DNA of 64,000 nt from Neisseria sp. 83E34 (GTDB lineage: Bacteria; Pseudomonadota; Gammaproteobacteria; Burkholderiales; Neisseriaceae): NCBI RefSeq assembly GCF_001308015.1, contig NZ_LGYH01000003.1, forward strand, positions 174,857-238,856, read 5' to 3'. Position numbers and translations under genes: made by a program. Of the stretch, positions 54,142 to 64,000 are shown in pieces; position 1 is the first letter of the stretch; each line of letters begins with the position of its first letter. Under the pieces are notes generated by a model. It saw only the letters and a program-made list of their open reading frames with translations, did no database searches and was not told the DNA's origin.

Positions 54142-55356
54142 ATGGAACGTTTTTCCAAATCTCATAAGCTAGACCATGTTTGTTACGACATCCGGGGCCC
54201 GGTACACAAAGAAGCTTTGCGTCTTGAAGAGGAAGGGCATAAAATTCTGAAGCTCAATATCGGAAATCCGGCACCTTTTGGCTTTGAAGCGCCTGATGAG
54301 ATTTTGGTGGATGTTATCCGCAACCTGCCTTCTTCGCAGGGATATTGTGATTCAAAAGGCCTTTATTCCGCACGAAAAGCCATTGTTCATTATTATCAAA
54401 CCAAAGGCCTGCGCGATATCACAGTGAATGATGTTTATATTGGCAACGGGGTGTCTGAATTAATCACGATGGCTATGCAGGCACTTTTGGATACCGGTGA
54501 TGAAATTCTTATTCCTGCGCCGGATTATCCTCTTTGGACAGCCGCCGCCACTTTGGCAGGGGGCACTGTGCGCCATTATTTGTGTGACGAAGAGAATGAA
54601 TGGTTTCCTGATATTGAAGACATCAAAGCCAAAATCACGTCAAATACCAAAGCCATCGTTATTATTAACCCAAATAATCCGACTGGTGCGGTGTACAGCA
54701 AAGAAATCCTGCTTGAGATTGCGGAAATTGCCCGTGCTCATAACCTGCTGATTTTTTCAGATGAAATTTATGACAAAATCCTTTATGACGGTGCGGTACA
54801 CCATCATATTGCCGCACTGGCGCCCGATTTGCTGACCATTACCTTCAACGGTCTTTCGAAATCTTACCGTGTTGCCGGTTTCCGCCAAGGTTGGATGGTG
54901 CTCAATGGGCCGAAAAGGCATGCGCAAGGCTATATTGAAGGCTTGGACATGTTGGCATCTATGCGTTTGTGCGCAACTACACCTATGCAACATGCTATTC
55001 AAACTGCATTAGGTGGCTATCAGAGCATTAATGATTTGGTGCTTCCGGGTGGTCGGCTTTTGGAGCAGCGTAATAAAGCTTATGAAATGCTGGTACAAAT
55101 TCCCGGTATTTCCTGTGTGAAGCCTAAAGGCGCTATGTATCTTTTCCCTAAAATTGACACAGAAATGTATAACATTCATGATGATATGCAATTTGTGTTT
55201 GATTTGCTCAAACAGGAAAAAGTATTGCTGGTGCAAGGCACCGGTTTCAACTGGCCGAAGCCGGATCATTTCCGTGTGGTTACTTTGCCTTATGTGCACC
55301 AGATAGAGGAGGCGATGAACAAACTGGCGCGTTTCCTGAAGCACTACCATCAATAA
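54142..55356 (+). CDS. alaA: Alanine-forming aminotransferase AlaA-like
   Basis: A 404-residue class I PLP aminotransferase. KLDHVCYDIRGPVHKEALRL and LKLNIGNPAPFGFEAPDE follow E. coli AlaA almost residue for residue; the PLP lysine is in NGLSKSYRVAGFRQGW. AlaA moves the amino group of glutamate to pyruvate to make alanine. AGGACA precedes the ATG. It is a single gene with its own terminator. Confidence 0.95.
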   Translation: MERFSKSHKLDHVCYDIRGPVHKEALRLEEEGHKILKLNIGNPAPFGFEAPDEILVDVIRNLPSSQGYCDSKGLYSARKAIVHYYQTKGLRDITVNDVYIGNGVSELITMAMQALLDTGDEILIPAPDYPLWTAAATLAGGTVRHYLCDEENEWFPDIEDIKAKITSNTKAIVIINPNNPTGAVYSKEILLEIAEIARAHNLLIFSDEIYDKILYDGAVHHHIAALAPDLLTITFNGLSKSYRVAGFRQGWMVLNGPKRHAQGYIEGLDMLASMRLCATTPMQHAIQTALGGYQSINDLVLPGGRLLEQRNKAYEMLVQIPGISCVKPKGAMYLFPKIDTEMYNIHDDMQFVFDLLKQEKVLLVQGTGFNWPKPDHFRVVTLPYVHQIEEAMNKLARFLKHYHQ

Positions 55357-55401
55357 TTTGACTGTGTAACTAGAAATAACGGTGCATTATGCAGATAAAA
55401 A

Positions 55402-55435
55402 ATGCCTGTCTGAAAACATGCTTTCAGACAGGCAT
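55402..55435. terminator. Inverted DUS pair between alaA and oxyR
   Basis: A facing pair between convergent genes. Confidence 0.8.
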
Positions 55436-55460
55436 TTACTTTTAAGTCCCAACCAATCAC

Positions 55461-56381
55461 TTAATCTTTTAAGAAGGTTACACCTGCTAATTGTGATTGC
55501 AAGATAGCATTGCGAATGGTAGACAGAGCCTTAGGCCGTATGAAATTACGGCGGTAAGCCAAAATAATACGCCGTTCCGGTGCATTATCTTTAAAAGGTA
55601 TGATACTGAACAGCATGTGATCGTTTTCTGTTAACGCAGTTGCCGGTAATACGCTGATTCCCAAACCGCTGGCAACCATATGGCGGATAGTGTTAATAGA
55701 GCTGCCTTGCAGGGTGTTGGTCAGCCCCATGATTTTTTGGCGCGAGGCCAGTTCGGAACAGCTATCCAGCACTTGATCACGCATACAATTACCTTCGGTA
55801 AGCAATAATACTTGCTCCTCGGAAAGTTGTTGGGTGTCGACTGCATCAAGTTCTTCAAAGGGGTGTCCTTTAGGAACAATGACAAAAAACGGCTCATCGT
55901 AGAGTGGCATACTGATGATACCGGGCTCATGAAAAGGTTCTGCCACGATAATGGCATCTAAGTCACCGCGCTTGAGTGCTTCGGTAAGTGCTTGCGTGTA
56001 ATTTTCGTCAAGCATCAGCGGCATTTTCGGCGCAGTTTCGCGTAGTGAAACAATCAGTTTCGGCAAAAGATAAGGGGCAACGGTAAAGATCAAACCAAGC
56101 TTGAAAGCGCCTTCCAGCTCATTTTGTTCTTCCGAAGCCAAGTGTTTGATAATCTCGGCTTCTTCAAGTACCTTGCGCGCTTGAGCAATGATGCGTTCTC
56201 CCGCCTCGGTAGTGATGATTTCACTACTGCTGCGATCAAATAATGACACTGAAAGCTCTTCTTCCAGCTTTTTAATGGCGATAGAGAGCGTGGGCTGGCT
56301 TACAAAGCAGCGCTGGGCAGCGCGACCGAAGTGCCGCTCTTGCGCCACGGCAACGATATAGCGTAATTCGGTCAGTGTCAT
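55461..56381 (-). CDS. oxyR: Hydrogen-peroxide sensor OxyR
   Basis: A 306-residue LysR-type regulator. The winged helix reads ERHFGRAAQRCFVSQPTLSIAIKKLE, and the redox pair is in LTEGNCMRDQVLDSC (Cys199/Cys208 type, eight residues apart), the hallmark of OxyR. Oxidation of this pair switches the regulator toward peroxide-defence genes. It starts 3 bp after minE on the same strand, the arrangement reported for the gonococcal min cluster, so it is probably read from the min transcript. Confidence 0.95.
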   Translation of the reverse strand: MTLTELRYIVAVAQERHFGRAAQRCFVSQPTLSIAIKKLEEELSVSLFDRSSSEIITTEAGERIIAQARKVLEEAEIIKHLASEEQNELEGAFKLGLIFTVAPYLLPKLIVSLRETAPKMPLMLDENYTQALTEALKRGDLDAIIVAEPFHEPGIISMPLYDEPFFVIVPKGHPFEELDAVDTQQLSEEQVLLLTEGNCMRDQVLDSCSELASRQKIMGLTNTLQGSSINTIRHMVASGLGISVLPATALTENDHMLFSIIPFKDNAPERRIILAYRRNFIRPKALSTIRNAILQSQLAGVTFLKD

Positions 56382-56384
56382 TTT

Positions 56385-56648
56385 TTAGCCTTCTTTTTTC
56401 TGGTCGGGTAATGTAATGTTTAATTCAAGTACATCAAGCCCGTTTTGTTTTTCTTGGGAAATGCGGATATCGTCTAGTGATACGTTGACGTATTTCGACA
56501 ATACTTCCAGCAATTCTTTTTGCAAAGTCGGCAGATAATCCGGAGCCTGCTCTTTCACGCGCTCTTGTGCAATGATGATTTGCAAGCGGTCACGGGCGAC
56601 TTGTGCGGTTTTGGGCTTGCGGCCGAACAGGATATCAATTAAAGCCAT
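56385..56648 (-). CDS. minE: Cell division topological factor MinE
   Basis: An 87-residue MinE protein that drives MinD off the membrane and sets division at midcell. [21 protein letters not shown] includes the N-terminal amphipathic helix, and [10 protein letters not shown] is the MinD-contact helix. The ATG at 56648 follows GGAGG by eight bases and is only 4 bp after the minD stop; longer starts enter minD and are rejected. Confidence 0.96.
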   Translation of the reverse strand: MALIDILFGRKPKTAQVARDRLQIIIAQERVKEQAPDYLPTLQKELLEVLSKYVNVSLDDIRISQEKQNGLDVLELNITLPDQKKEG

Positions 56649-56652
56649 GGAA

Positions 56653-57465
56653 TTAACCTCCGAACAGGCGTTTGAAGAAGCCTTTTTTCTCGGCATCCAG
56701 GAAACGCATTTCGCGGTTTTCGCCTAACAAACGGGAAATTACGTCTTTATAAGCTTCAGCAGCCACGGCATCTTGCTGGTGGATAACGGGAGAGCCGGCA
56801 TTAGAAGCTTGCAATACATTTTGTGATTCGGGAATCACGCCAATTAACGGAATACGCAGGATATCTTGGATATCTTGTACGGAAAGCATCTCGCCTTTTG
56901 CAACACGCTCGGGAGAATAGCGCGTAATTAACAGATGTTCTTTAACGGTTTCACCTTTTTCAGCTTTACGGCTTTTGCTACCCAAGATGCCTAAGATGCG
57001 GTCTGAGTCGCGTACACTGGATACTTCAGGGTTGGTGGTAATAATGGCTTCATCTGCAAAATAGAGTGCCATTAATGCACCGGTTTCAATGCCGGCCGGA
57101 GAGTCGCAGATTACATATTCGAAATCCATTTTTTCGGTGAGCTCGTTAAGCACTTTTTCTACGCCTTCTTGAGTCAGTGCGTCTTTGTCACGAGTTTGAG
57201 AGGCTGGCAGGATAAATAGGTTATCGCAATGTTTGTCTTTGATGAGTGCTTGGTTGAGTGTAGCCTCGCCTTGGATGACATTGATTAAGTCGTATACTAC
57301 GCGGCGTTCGCAGCCCATGATTAGGTCAAGGTTGCGCAAGCCGACGTCAAAGTCGATAACGGCGGTTTTGTGGCCGCGCAGAGCCAAACCTGTTGCGATG
57401 CTGGCGCTGGTAGTCGTTTTACCTACGCCGCCTTTACCTGAAGTTACTACAATGATTCTTGCCAC
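56653..57465 (-). CDS. minD: Septum-site ATPase MinD
   Basis: A 270-residue deviant Walker ATPase. [20 protein letters not shown] is the nucleotide loop, and the C-terminal [16 protein letters not shown] is the amphipathic membrane-targeting helix. It recruits MinC to the poles and oscillates with MinE. The start codon is GTG at 57463-57465, 6 bases after AAGGAA. The order minC-minD-minE-oxyR forms one apparent operon. Confidence 0.97.
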   Translation of the reverse strand: MARIIVVTSGKGGVGKTTTSASIATGLALRGHKTAVIDFDVGLRNLDLIMGCERRVVYDLINVIQGEATLNQALIKDKHCDNLFILPASQTRDKDALTQEGVEKVLNELTEKMDFEYVICDSPAGIETGALMALYFADEAIITTNPEVSSVRDSDRILGILGSKSRKAEKGETVKEHLLITRYSPERVAKGEMLSVQDIQDILRIPLIGVIPESQNVLQASNAGSPVIHQQDAVAAEAYKDVISRLLGENREMRFLDAEKKGFFKRLFGG

Positions 57466-57515
57466 GGTGTTTCCTTCTGTTGATTTGATTAATGTTAATT
57501 AATTTTACCATCATC

Positions 57516-58244
57516 TTATTCTGCATCAATTGCACTGATGATTAAACGGTCGTCTTGCAGGTATACCTGCACAGGCTTATGGTTAAGGTGGGCGGGCAGG
57601 TCTTGTTCGAAGGTGCGGTAAATTCCTGCCACAGAAACCAGCTCGGCCTGCATGGAGTGGATAAATATTCTGGCATTTCGGTTGCCGCTTGCGCCGGCTA
57701 ATGCGCGGCCACGCATGGGTCCGTAAATATGGATATTGCCATCGGCAATGAGTTCTGCACCTTTGCTGACCATGCTGGTTATAATCAGATCACCGTTTTC
57801 TGCATACACTTGTTGGCCTGAGCGGATGGGAGAGGAAACGAAAACGGTTGGCTTGCTGATAACAGTTGCTTGGGGTTGTTGTCTAACCTCGGCAATAGTT
57901 TCAGGTTGCTGTATTTTGGTTTGCGGAATGTCTGAACTGTTTGCGCCGCCAATTTGACAAAAGGGCAGGCCGTGTTTGGTGGCAATTTGGCTCCATTGTT
58001 CGTGTTCGTGGCGTAAGCCGGCTAGTACTAAGCCGTGGCTTCTAATAAGGGAAGCGATGCCGCCGACATTTAGGTCGGCGGGGTTGTCAAAGTCCTGCAC
58101 GTCAAGCAGGAGCGGCATATTTAGTTCTTTATATTGGGTAGCGCGCTGCTTTAGAGCTTGATCTATTTTTCCTAAATCACTTGTGTGGATTTGTAGTGCT
58201 AGAGCGTCGAGGCGCGCGGATTTCACGTCAAAAACGGTATTCAT
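57516..58244 (-). CDS. minC: Septum-site inhibitor MinC
   Basis: A 242-residue MinC: an N-terminal FtsZ-inhibiting domain (NTVFDVKSARLDALALQIHT) and a C-terminal beta-helix with RSGQQVYAENGDLII and GAELIADGNIHIYGPMRGRALAGASG, which binds MinD and FtsZ. The frame runs upstream to a TTG, but the ATG at 58244 begins the family N-terminus, although its ribosome-binding site is weak. It heads the min operon. Confidence 0.95.
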   Translation of the reverse strand: MNTVFDVKSARLDALALQIHTSDLGKIDQALKQRATQYKELNMPLLLDVQDFDNPADLNVGGIASLIRSHGLVLAGLRHEHEQWSQIATKHGLPFCQIGGANSSDIPQTKIQQPETIAEVRQQPQATVISKPTVFVSSPIRSGQQVYAENGDLIITSMVSKGAELIADGNIHIYGPMRGRALAGASGNRNARIFIHSMQAELVSVAGIYRTFEQDLPAHLNHKPVQVYLQDDRLIISAIDAE

Positions 58245-58408
58245 TTTAAAATGGTTACCATAAAAAAATTTAATTAGTGGAAGTTTACCGCGTAAAACAA
58301 ACCTATTCAATCTATGCTGGGTAGTAATGATGAAAAAAGATTTGAACGGTGGCTTGGTGTGTGAAGAAAGGTAAAGTTATGCGGCTATTTTACAACGTGA
58401 TTGAAACA

Positions 58409-58441
58409 ATGCCTGTCTGAAACATCTTTTCAGACAGGCAT
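58409..58441 (-). terminator. Inverted DUS pair after the TerC gene
   Basis: A facing pair lies 20 bp past the TerC-family stop. Confidence 0.8.
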
Positions 58442-58460
58442 TGTCGGTTGTGGCGGATAT

Positions 58461-59438
58461 TCAGTTTTTGTGTTGTTTCCGGCTATGTAATAAGGAGAAG
58501 AGAATGGAGATACCTAGTGCGCAGAATATAATAATCAATGAAACTCCTACTGGTATGTGTGTCCACTTAACGATCAACATTTTTATGCCGATAAAGCTGA
58601 GTACGAATGCCAAACCGTAGTGAAGGAATGCAAAACGATCGGCAATGTCAGCCAGAAGGAAATACATGGCCCGTAAGCCTAAAATGGCAAAGATGTTGGA
58701 GGTTAATACAATGAAAGGATCGGTGGTTACGGCAAAAATCGCAGGGATGCTGTCAACTGCAAATATGACGTCTGAAAGTTCGACCATAATTAGAACCAGC
58801 AGCAAAGGTGTTGCAACACGTTTACCATTTTCAATAGTAAAGAAATTTTCGCCGTCCAGATTATGGCTTACACGGATGTGCTTTTGAAGCCAGATCAGTG
58901 CTTTGTTGTGTGACAAATCTTCTTGTTCGTTATCTTCGCCGTGTTTGAGCATTTTCAGGCCGGTATAAAGCAGAAATGCCCCAAACACATATAATATCCA
59001 TGAAAATTCTCTAACTAATACGGTGCCGATAAATATCATGATGGTGCGAAGAATAATGGCGCCAAATACGCCATACAGCAATACGCGGTGTTGGTATTGA
59101 GATGGAACTTTAAAGTAGCTGAAAATCATCAGAAATACGAAAAGGTTATCAACCGCCAATGATTTTTCAAGTACGTAACCTGTGAAAAATTCCATCACTT
59201 TTTGTGTAGCAATGTGTTGACCGACAGCTTGGTTGTGGGCTAATTCCCAATAAAGCCACCCGGCAAAGCCGCAAGAAACAGTCACCCATATAATAGACCA
59301 AATGAGTGCTTCTTTTATGCGTACTTTGTGCGCACCTGTTTTTTTTAATGACAACATGTCAATGACAATCATAACCAAAACAGCAACACAAAACACACCG
59401 TAAAACAACGGTGTGCCTACCGATATTTGAGGATGCAT
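58461..59438 (-). CDS. TerC-family membrane protein (Alx-like)
   Basis: A 325-residue protein with about nine helices. LEKSLAVDNLFVFLMIFSYF and VELSDVIFAVDSIPAIFAV carry the paired Asp residues expected to bind the ion; PSQYQHRVLLYGVFGA is a TerC/Alx signature. Alx and relatives export manganese or cope with alkaline and metal stress. I see no yybP-ykoY-type leader upstream. Start ATG follows AGGTA. Confidence 0.9.
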   Translation of the reverse strand: MHPQISVGTPLFYGVFCVAVLVMIVIDMLSLKKTGAHKVRIKEALIWSIIWVTVSCGFAGWLYWELAHNQAVGQHIATQKVMEFFTGYVLEKSLAVDNLFVFLMIFSYFKVPSQYQHRVLLYGVFGAIILRTIMIFIGTVLVREFSWILYVFGAFLLYTGLKMLKHGEDNEQEDLSHNKALIWLQKHIRVSHNLDGENFFTIENGKRVATPLLLVLIMVELSDVIFAVDSIPAIFAVTTDPFIVLTSNIFAILGLRAMYFLLADIADRFAFLHYGLAFVLSFIGIKMLIVKWTHIPVGVSLIIIFCALGISILFSLLHSRKQHKN

Positions 59439-59535
59439 TATTGAAAATACCTAAATCGAATAAAGTTCAGTCAGTTATTTTAGCAGAAGTGCAGGTAATA
59501 AAAGAAAAATGGGTTTAGCATAGTGTTGGGAGTCA

Positions 59536-59574
59536 ATGCCTGTCTGAAATTAAATAGCTCATTCAGACAGGCAT
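59536..59574 (-). terminator. Inverted DUS pair after the CopD-like gene
   Basis: A facing pair abuts the CopD-like stop. Confidence 0.7.
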
Positions 59575-60021
59575 TTACCAACTAAGATAAAACATAGACT
59601 TGGCTAAGAAAACAATCAGTATCATGTGGCAGAGCACCGCCCTGTGGATATATTTAGACCATGCTGGTGTCAATGTGCCACGCCGCATTTTGCTGACTGC
59701 AATGATAAAGTGTAATAAAACACTGAGCGCTAAAAAAACCTTAAAAACCAGTTGAATGGAAAAGGGTGAACTAAGCGGTGGAGAAAATGCCGCTGCATAA
59801 CGGTGTGCCATAATTAGCCCCGAAATGAAAACGCCGATAACGACTACAGGCATTACACGGGTAGCTCGTCGTGAAATAGCCTGTTCGGTTTCCTTGCGAG
59901 CTTCACGAGAAACCTGCTTGTTATGGATTGCACTTAATATCAGCATTTCAAAAAATACGCCGCCTACAAAGATGATGGCGCAAAATAAATGAGCAATATG
60001 AGCAATGGCATAGGTTCTCAT
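59575..60021 (-). CDS. CopD-like membrane protein
   Basis: A 148-residue protein with four hydrophobic helices. AIAHIAHLFCAIIFVGGVFFEMLI and VPVVVIGVFISGLIMAHRY-like segments, with conserved His residues, match the CopD domain, usually linked to copper uptake or membrane copper handling. The frame extends to 60129, but ATG at 60021 starts the family N-terminus (MRTYAIAHIAHLFCA). Metal is inferred. Confidence 0.75.
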   Translation of the reverse strand: MRTYAIAHIAHLFCAIIFVGGVFFEMLILSAIHNKQVSREARKETEQAISRRATRVMPVVVIGVFISGLIMAHRYAAAFSPPLSSPFSIQLVFKVFLALSVLLHFIIAVSKMRRGTLTPAWSKYIHRAVLCHMILIVFLAKSMFYLSW

Positions 60022-60162
60022 AACATAATCCAGTAAAACTTTAACGATGAAAAAATATCTTACGATCAGGCATTGCAAGGTTGATTCATCAATTATTGTA
60101 TGTATTAATAACAATTTGGAATAGATCAATTATCTACCAATTGCGAATTTAAGGAGTTTATT

Positions 60163-60366
60163 ATGAAAAATACCGTAACTAAGATTATGACAGTAACAGT
60201 AGTCGCTGCGTTGCTCTCAGCCTGTCAAGGCATGACAACCACTCAGCGTAATACTGCAACTGGTGCGGTTATTGGTGGTGTGGCAGGTAATCTAATCGGT
60301 AAAGATACAGGCTCTACATTGGGCGGTGCTGCATTGGGTGGTGTCATTGGTAGTCAAGTTAAATAA
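60163..60366 (+). CDS. Glycine-zipper lipoprotein, OsmB-like
   Basis: A 67-residue lipoprotein. The signal ends VVAALLSAC, a lipobox with Cys at residue 21, and the rest is a glycine zipper (TGAVIGGVAGNLIG, LGGAALGGVIGS) as in OsmB and 17-kDa-antigen-type proteins. It is likely an outer-membrane lipoprotein induced by stress. AAGGAG precedes the ATG. Function unknown. A DUS hairpin follows. Confidence 0.85.
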   Translation: MKNTVTKIMTVTVVAALLSACQGMTTTQRNTATGAVIGGVAGNLIGKDTGSTLGGAALGGVIGSQVK

Positions 60367-60422
60367 TCTACCGAGTTAAAAAACTAGGTTGATTAAATTC
60401 GATGTATATCATCTATAAATAA

Positions 60423-60450
60423 ATGCCTGTCTGAATTTTCAGACAGGCAT
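60423..60450 (+). terminator. Tight inverted DUS pair after the lipoprotein gene
   Basis: ATGCCTGTCTGAA and its complement are separated by only two bases. Confidence 0.75.
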
Positions 60451-60600
60451 TTATATTGTTTGAATCAATGTTTGAATCAAACGTAGTTTCTAAAAAACAT
60501 TAGCTATGTTCATAAAAGTAATGCATCGTGTTTTTTTTGTGTGATCGGTAGCTAAGAGCGTAGTAAATAATTCTCTTGTAAAGCTTTTTGATGTATTCCA

Positions 60601-60630
60601 TTGACTTGATTCTTGTAAGGCGGCTATAAT
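60601..60630 (+). promoter_or_regulatory. str-operon promoter
   Basis: TTGACT (60601-60606) and a perfect TATAAT (60625-60630) are 18 bp apart, 56 bp before the rpsL start. The rest of the 60367-60685 gap shows no gene. Confidence 0.75.
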
Positions 60631-60685
60631 TCCGCTCTTGTCGGCATGGTGTCGGCAAGTATTTAACTCAACAGGACGAGAAAAT

Positions 60686-61057
60686 ATGCCTACTATTAAT
60701 CAATTGGTACGCAAAGGCCGTAAAAAGCCTGTGTACGTAAATAAAGTGCCCGCACTGGAAGCCTGCCCGCAAAAACGCGGCGTATGCACCCGTGTGTACA
60801 CTACTACTCCGAAAAAACCAAACTCTGCATTGCGTAAAGTATGTAAAGTACGCCTGACTAACGGTTTTGAAGTGATTTCATACATCGGTGGTGAAGGCCA
60901 CAACCTGCAAGAGCACAGTGTAGTGCTGATCCGCGGCGGTCGTGTAAAAGACTTGCCAGGTGTGCGTTACCACACTGTTCGCGGCTCTTTGGATACTGCA
61001 GGTGTTAAAGACCGTAAGCAAGCCCGTTCTAAATACGGTGCAAAACGTCCTAAGTAA
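60686..61057 (+). CDS. rpsL: Ribosomal protein S12
   Basis: A 123-residue S12 of the decoding centre. [32 protein letters not shown] and the [17 protein letters not shown] stretch are near-universal. The streptomycin-sensitive Lys is present in PKKPNS. It heads the str operon; ATG at 60686 is preferred to an upstream frame start. Confidence 0.99.
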   Translation: MPTINQLVRKGRKKPVYVNKVPALEACPQKRGVCTRVYTTTPKKPNSALRKVCKVRLTNGFEVISYIGGEGHNLQEHSVVLIRGGRVKDLPGVRYHTVRGSLDTAGVKDRKQARSKYGAKRPK

Positions 61058-61172
61058 TTTATTAGGATTCATCAGGCACGTAGGCAGCTTTAAAAAGGCT
61101 GTCGAGTAAGTGAATATCCTGTTGGATATTCATGGGAAATGCCCAACTGAATAGATATTTAAGGAATTAAAA

Positions 61173-61643
61173 ATGCCAAGACGTAGAGAAGTCCCCAAGC
61201 GCGACGTATTGCCGGATCCGAAATTCGGCAGCGTTGAATTGTCTAAATTTATGAATGTTTTGATGATTGACGGTAAAAAATCAGTAGCTGAGCGTATCGT
61301 GTACGGTGCACTTGAGCAAATCGAGAAAAAAACCGGCAAAGCAGCTATCGAAGTATTCAATGAAGCCATTGCTAACGCCAAACCTATCGTGGAAGTGAAA
61401 AGCCGCCGTGTCGGTGGTGCCAACTATCAAGTTCCTGTTGAGGTGCGTCCTTCTCGCCGTTTGGCCCTGGCAATGCGTTGGGTGCGTGATGCTGCCCGTA
61501 AACGTGGTGAAAAATCAATGGATTTACGCTTAGCGGGTGAATTGATTGATGCGGCTGAAGGTCGTGGCGGTGCAATGAAAAAACGTGAAGAAGTACACCG
61601 CATGGCTGAAGCCAACAAAGCATTCTCTCACTTCCGCTTCTAA
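61173..61643 (+). CDS. rpsG: Ribosomal protein S7
   Basis: A 156-residue S7 that nucleates 30S head assembly. [36 protein letters not shown] and [21 protein letters not shown] are typical. It follows rpsL by 115 bp; the spacer has GGATATTC-type repeats of the kind S7 may bind, but I cannot confirm autoregulation. Confidence 0.99.
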   Translation: MPRRREVPKRDVLPDPKFGSVELSKFMNVLMIDGKKSVAERIVYGALEQIEKKTGKAAIEVFNEAIANAKPIVEVKSRRVGGANYQVPVEVRPSRRLALAMRWVRDAARKRGEKSMDLRLAGELIDAAEGRGGAMKKREEVHRMAEANKAFSHFRF

Positions 61644-61667
61644 TCTAGATTTAGAAAGGCGACCAAA

Positions 61668-63770
61668 ATGGCTCGTAAAACCCCTATCCAACTGTATCGT
61701 AATATTGGTATTTCAGCCCATATTGATGCAGGTAAAACTACTACGACTGAACGTATCTTGTTCTATACCGGTTTGACTCATAAGCTTGGTGAAGTGCACG
61801 ACGGTGCAGCAACTACCGACTATATGGAGCAAGAGCAAGAGCGTGGTATTACCATTACTTCTGCCGCTGTAACTTCCTACTGGAAAGGTATGGCCGGTCA
61901 GTTTAAAGAACACCGTTTCAACATTATTGATACCCCGGGACACGTTGACTTTACCGTAGAGGTAGAGCGTTCTATGCGTGTATTGGATGGCGCGGTAATG
62001 GTTTATTGTGCGGTGGGTGGTGTTCAACCACAATCTGAAACCGTATGGCGTCAGGCCAACAAATATCAAGTTCCACGCTTGGCATTTGTGAATAAAATGG
62101 ACCGTCAAGGTGCCAACTTCTTCCGCGTAGTTGAACAGATGAAAACTCGTCTGCGTGCTAACCCTGTGCCTATTGTTATTCCGGTAGGTGCAGAAGATAA
62201 CTTTAGTGGTGTGATTGATTTGTTTAAGATGAAATCAATCATTTGGGATGATGCTTCCCAAGGTACTAAGTTTGAATATGGTGAAATTCCTGCTGACTTG
62301 GTTGCTACGGCTGAAGAGTGGCGTCAAAATATGATTGAAGCTGCTGCGGAAGCCAGCGAAGAGTTGATGGATAAATATTTGGGCGGCGAAGAGCTGACTG
62401 AAGAAGAAATTATTGCCGGTTTGCGTCAACGTACGTTGGCCGGTGAAATCCAACCAATGTTGTGCGGTTCTGCTTTCAAAAACAAAGGTGTCCAACGTAT
62501 GTTGGATGCTGTAGTAGAGTTGTTGCCATCTCCAACTGATATTCCTCCAGTGCAAGGAGAAACGCCTAACGGCGAAAAAGCCAGCCGTGAAGCCAGTGAT
62601 GATGCTAAATTCTCTGCATTGGCATTTAAAATGTTGAATGACAAATATGTTGGTCAGTTGACATTCATTCGGGTTTATTCTGGTGTGGTTAAGTCGGGTG
62701 ATACTGTTATCAATTCGGTAAAAGGTACACGTGAACGTATTGGTCGCTTAGTGCAAATGACTGCCGCTGATCGTACTGAAATTGAAGAAGTTCGTGCGGG
62801 TGATATTGCTGCCGCGATTGGTTTGAAAGATGTAACGACCGGTGAAACCTTGTGTGCTGAAGATGCGCCAATCGTATTAGAGCGTATGGAATTTCCAGAG
62901 CCAGTTATTCACGTTGCTGTAGAACCTAAAACCAAAGCAGACCAAGAAAAAATGGGTATTGCTTTAAACCGTCTTGCAAAAGAAGACCCTTCTTTCCGTG
63001 TTCGCACTGATGAGGAGTCTGGTCAAACTATTATCTCTGGGATGGGTGAGTTGCACTTGGAGATTATCGTTGACCGAATGAAGCGTGAGTTTGGTGTGGA
63101 AGCCAATGTTGGCGCACCGCAAGTAGCTTATCGTGAGACTATTCGTAAAGAAGTGGAATCTGAAGCGAAGCACGTTAAACAGTCTGGTGGTAAAGGTCAG
63201 TATGGTCACGTAGTGATCAAGATGGAGCCAATGGAACCTGGCGGTGAAGGTTACGAATTTATTGATGAAATCAAAGGTGGTGTAATTCCACGTGAATTTA
63301 TTCCATCTTGTGATAAAGGTATCCGTGATACGCTGCCCAATGGTATTGTTGCCGGTTATCCAGTAGTAGATGTTCGTGTACGTCTAATTTTTGGTTCTTA
63401 TCATGATGTTGACTCATCTCAAATTGCATTTGAATTGGCTGCTTCTATGGCTTTCAAGGAAGGTATGAAAAAAGCTAGTCCAGTGTTGCTCGAGCCGATT
63501 ATGGCTGTTGAGGTGGAAACTCCGGAAGAGTACATGGGCGACGTAATGGGTGACCTGAATCGCCGCCGCGGTATCGTATTAGGCATGGATGATGATGGTA
63601 TTGGTGGTAAAAAAGTTCGAGCAGAGGTACCCTTGGCTGAAATGTTCGGTTATTCTACTGACCTCCGTTCTGCTACTCAGGGCCGTGCTACTTACTCTAT
63701 GGAGTTTAAAAAATATGCCGAAGCTCCTGCTCATGTAGCAGCTGCTGTTACCGAGGCGCGTAAAGGCTAA
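61668..63770 (+). CDS. fusA: Elongation factor G
   Basis: A 700-residue translocase GTPase. G1 is [16 protein letters not shown]3 is DTPGHVDF, and G4 is NKMDRQGA; domain IV and the C-terminal domain are complete. It moves tRNA and mRNA after peptide transfer. Adjacent genes rpsG and tuf complete the str operon. Confidence 0.99.
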   Translation: MARKTPIQLYRNIGISAHIDAGKTTTTERILFYTGLTHKLGEVHDGAATTDYMEQEQERGITITSAAVTSYWKGMAGQFKEHRFNIIDTPGHVDFTVEVERSMRVLDGAVMVYCAVGGVQPQSETVWRQANKYQVPRLAFVNKMDRQGANFFRVVEQMKTRLRANPVPIVIPVGAEDNFSGVIDLFKMKSIIWDDASQGTKFEYGEIPADLVATAEEWRQNMIEAAAEASEELMDKYLGGEELTEEEIIAGLRQRTLAGEIQPMLCGSAFKNKGVQRMLDAVVELLPSPTDIPPVQGETPNGEKASREASDDAKFSALAFKMLNDKYVGQLTFIRVYSGVVKSGDTVINSVKGTRERIGRLVQMTAADRTEIEEVRAGDIAAAIGLKDVTTGETLCAEDAPIVLERMEFPEPVIHVAVEPKTKADQEKMGIALNRLAKEDPSFRVRTDEESGQTIISGMGELHLEIIVDRMKREFGVEANVGAPQVAYRETIRKEVESEAKHVKQSGGKGQYGHVVIKMEPMEPGGEGYEFIDEIKGGVIPREFIPSCDKGIRDTLPNGIVAGYPVVDVRVRLIFGSYHDVDSSQIAFELAASMAFKEGMKKASPVLLEPIMAVEVETPEEYMGDVMGDLNRRRGIVLGMDDDGIGGKKVRAEVPLAEMFGYSTDLRSATQGRATYSMEFKKYAEAPAHVAAAVTEARKG

Positions 63771-63787
63771 GGTATTAAGGTATTTGT

Positions 63788-63826
63788 TAGGCTGTCTAGA
63801 TAGCTGAAGTTTTCCAGGCAGCCTTT
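63788..63826 (+). other. Imperfect hairpin between fusA and tuf
   Basis: AGGCTG and CAGCCT are 27 bases apart, followed by TTTG. It could attenuate or process the transcript. Weak evidence. Confidence 0.3.
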
Positions 63827-63864
63827 GTTCTTTAAAATGATCTTTTGTGTAAAGGAATTAGCTA

Positions 63865-64000
63865 ATGGCTAAGGAAAAATTTGAACGTAGCAAACCGCAC
63901 GTAAACGTTGGCACCATTGGTCACGTTGACCATGGTAAAACCACACTGACCGCAGCGTTGACAACTATTCTGGCTGAAAAATTCGGCGGTCAGGCAAAAG
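63865..64000 (+). CDS. tuf: Elongation factor Tu, 5' part only
   Basis: The gene runs off the right edge after 45 codons. [20 protein letters not shown] then [14 protein letters not shown] gives the EF-Tu N-terminus with the G1 loop. AAAGGAA precedes the ATG. It delivers aminoacyl-tRNA to the ribosome. Confidence 0.98.
   Translation, partial: MAKEKFERSKPHVNVGTIGHVDHGKTTLTAALTTILAEKFGGQAK

Noticed and set aside
59439..59535. Manganese riboswitch ahead of the TerC gene
   Set aside because: The leader is short and AT-rich with no paired stems of the yybP-ykoY type.
1..64000. tRNA genes and CRISPR arrays
   Set aside because: I looked for cloverleaf-like and regularly spaced repeats. The spaced repeats found are DUS pairs, which have no unique spacers.

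Overview
The window looks like a chromosome segment from a commensal Neisseria. Three things point there. The 13-mer ATGCCTGTCTGAA and its complement occur dozens of times, mostly as inverted pairs after genes; as I remember the DNA-uptake-sequence dialects, its core TGCCTGTCTGAA is the TG-wadDUS of the Neisseria wadsworthii lineage. Gene orders seen in Neisseria are present: minC-minD-minE-oxyR, gmhB next to plsC (nlaB), and rpsL-rpsG-fusA-tuf. The encoded proteins are typical of the genus. Most housekeeping genes look GC-balanced, and several clearly AT-rich genes stand out as probable acquisitions.

Layout. 1-14.2 kb: end of a cytochrome c' gene, a MAPEG protein, metE, a probable choline operon (betA, an unknown secreted protein, betT), a small phosphatase-like protein, a Na+/Ca2+ antiporter, an AT-rich Fic protein and polA. 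14.4-23.1 kb: CsbD and DUF1328 stress proteins, a DASS transporter, dienelactone hydrolase, an HMA-CDF fusion, a LeuE-like exporter, a PhzF protein, an AT-rich membrane protein, an ICMT-like methyltransferase, a repeat-rich stretch (21.0-22.4 kb) and an AT-rich protein with a possible PD-(D/E)XK motif. 23.1-36 kb: carB, a MarR/EamA/nitroreductase unit with two palindromic operators, a three-gene ABC importer, a porin fragment, an MFS transporter, a DUF2157-like protein and metB. 36-43.5 kb: folE2, dsbD, an OmpA-domain protein, and glyQ/glyS split by a small SRA-like protein.

43.5-52 kb is a surface-glycan block: a small DUF7832-like protein, two glycosyltransferases (GT4, GT25), licA-licC-licD for phosphorylcholine decoration, a GT9 heptosyltransferase-like protein, a tenA gene broken by one in-frame stop, then gmhB and plsC. 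No licB is present, while a BetT choline transporter lies about 40 kb away. 52-64 kb holds dxs, alaA, oxyR-minEDC, a TerC protein, a CopD-like protein, a glycine-zipper lipoprotein and the start of the str operon, running off the right edge inside tuf.

The items most worth a second look are the coexistence of two DUS dialects (TG-wadDUS between genes, canonical AGGCCGTCTGAA-type sites inside polA, carB and glyS), DUS copies touching start codons, the licB-less phosphorylcholine cluster, the tenA nonsense codon, the orphan SRA-like protein between glyQ and glyS, the possible nuclease at 22.4 kb, and the Fic gene with a putative operator over its ribosome-binding site. I found no tRNA, rRNA, CRISPR array or intact insertion sequence.
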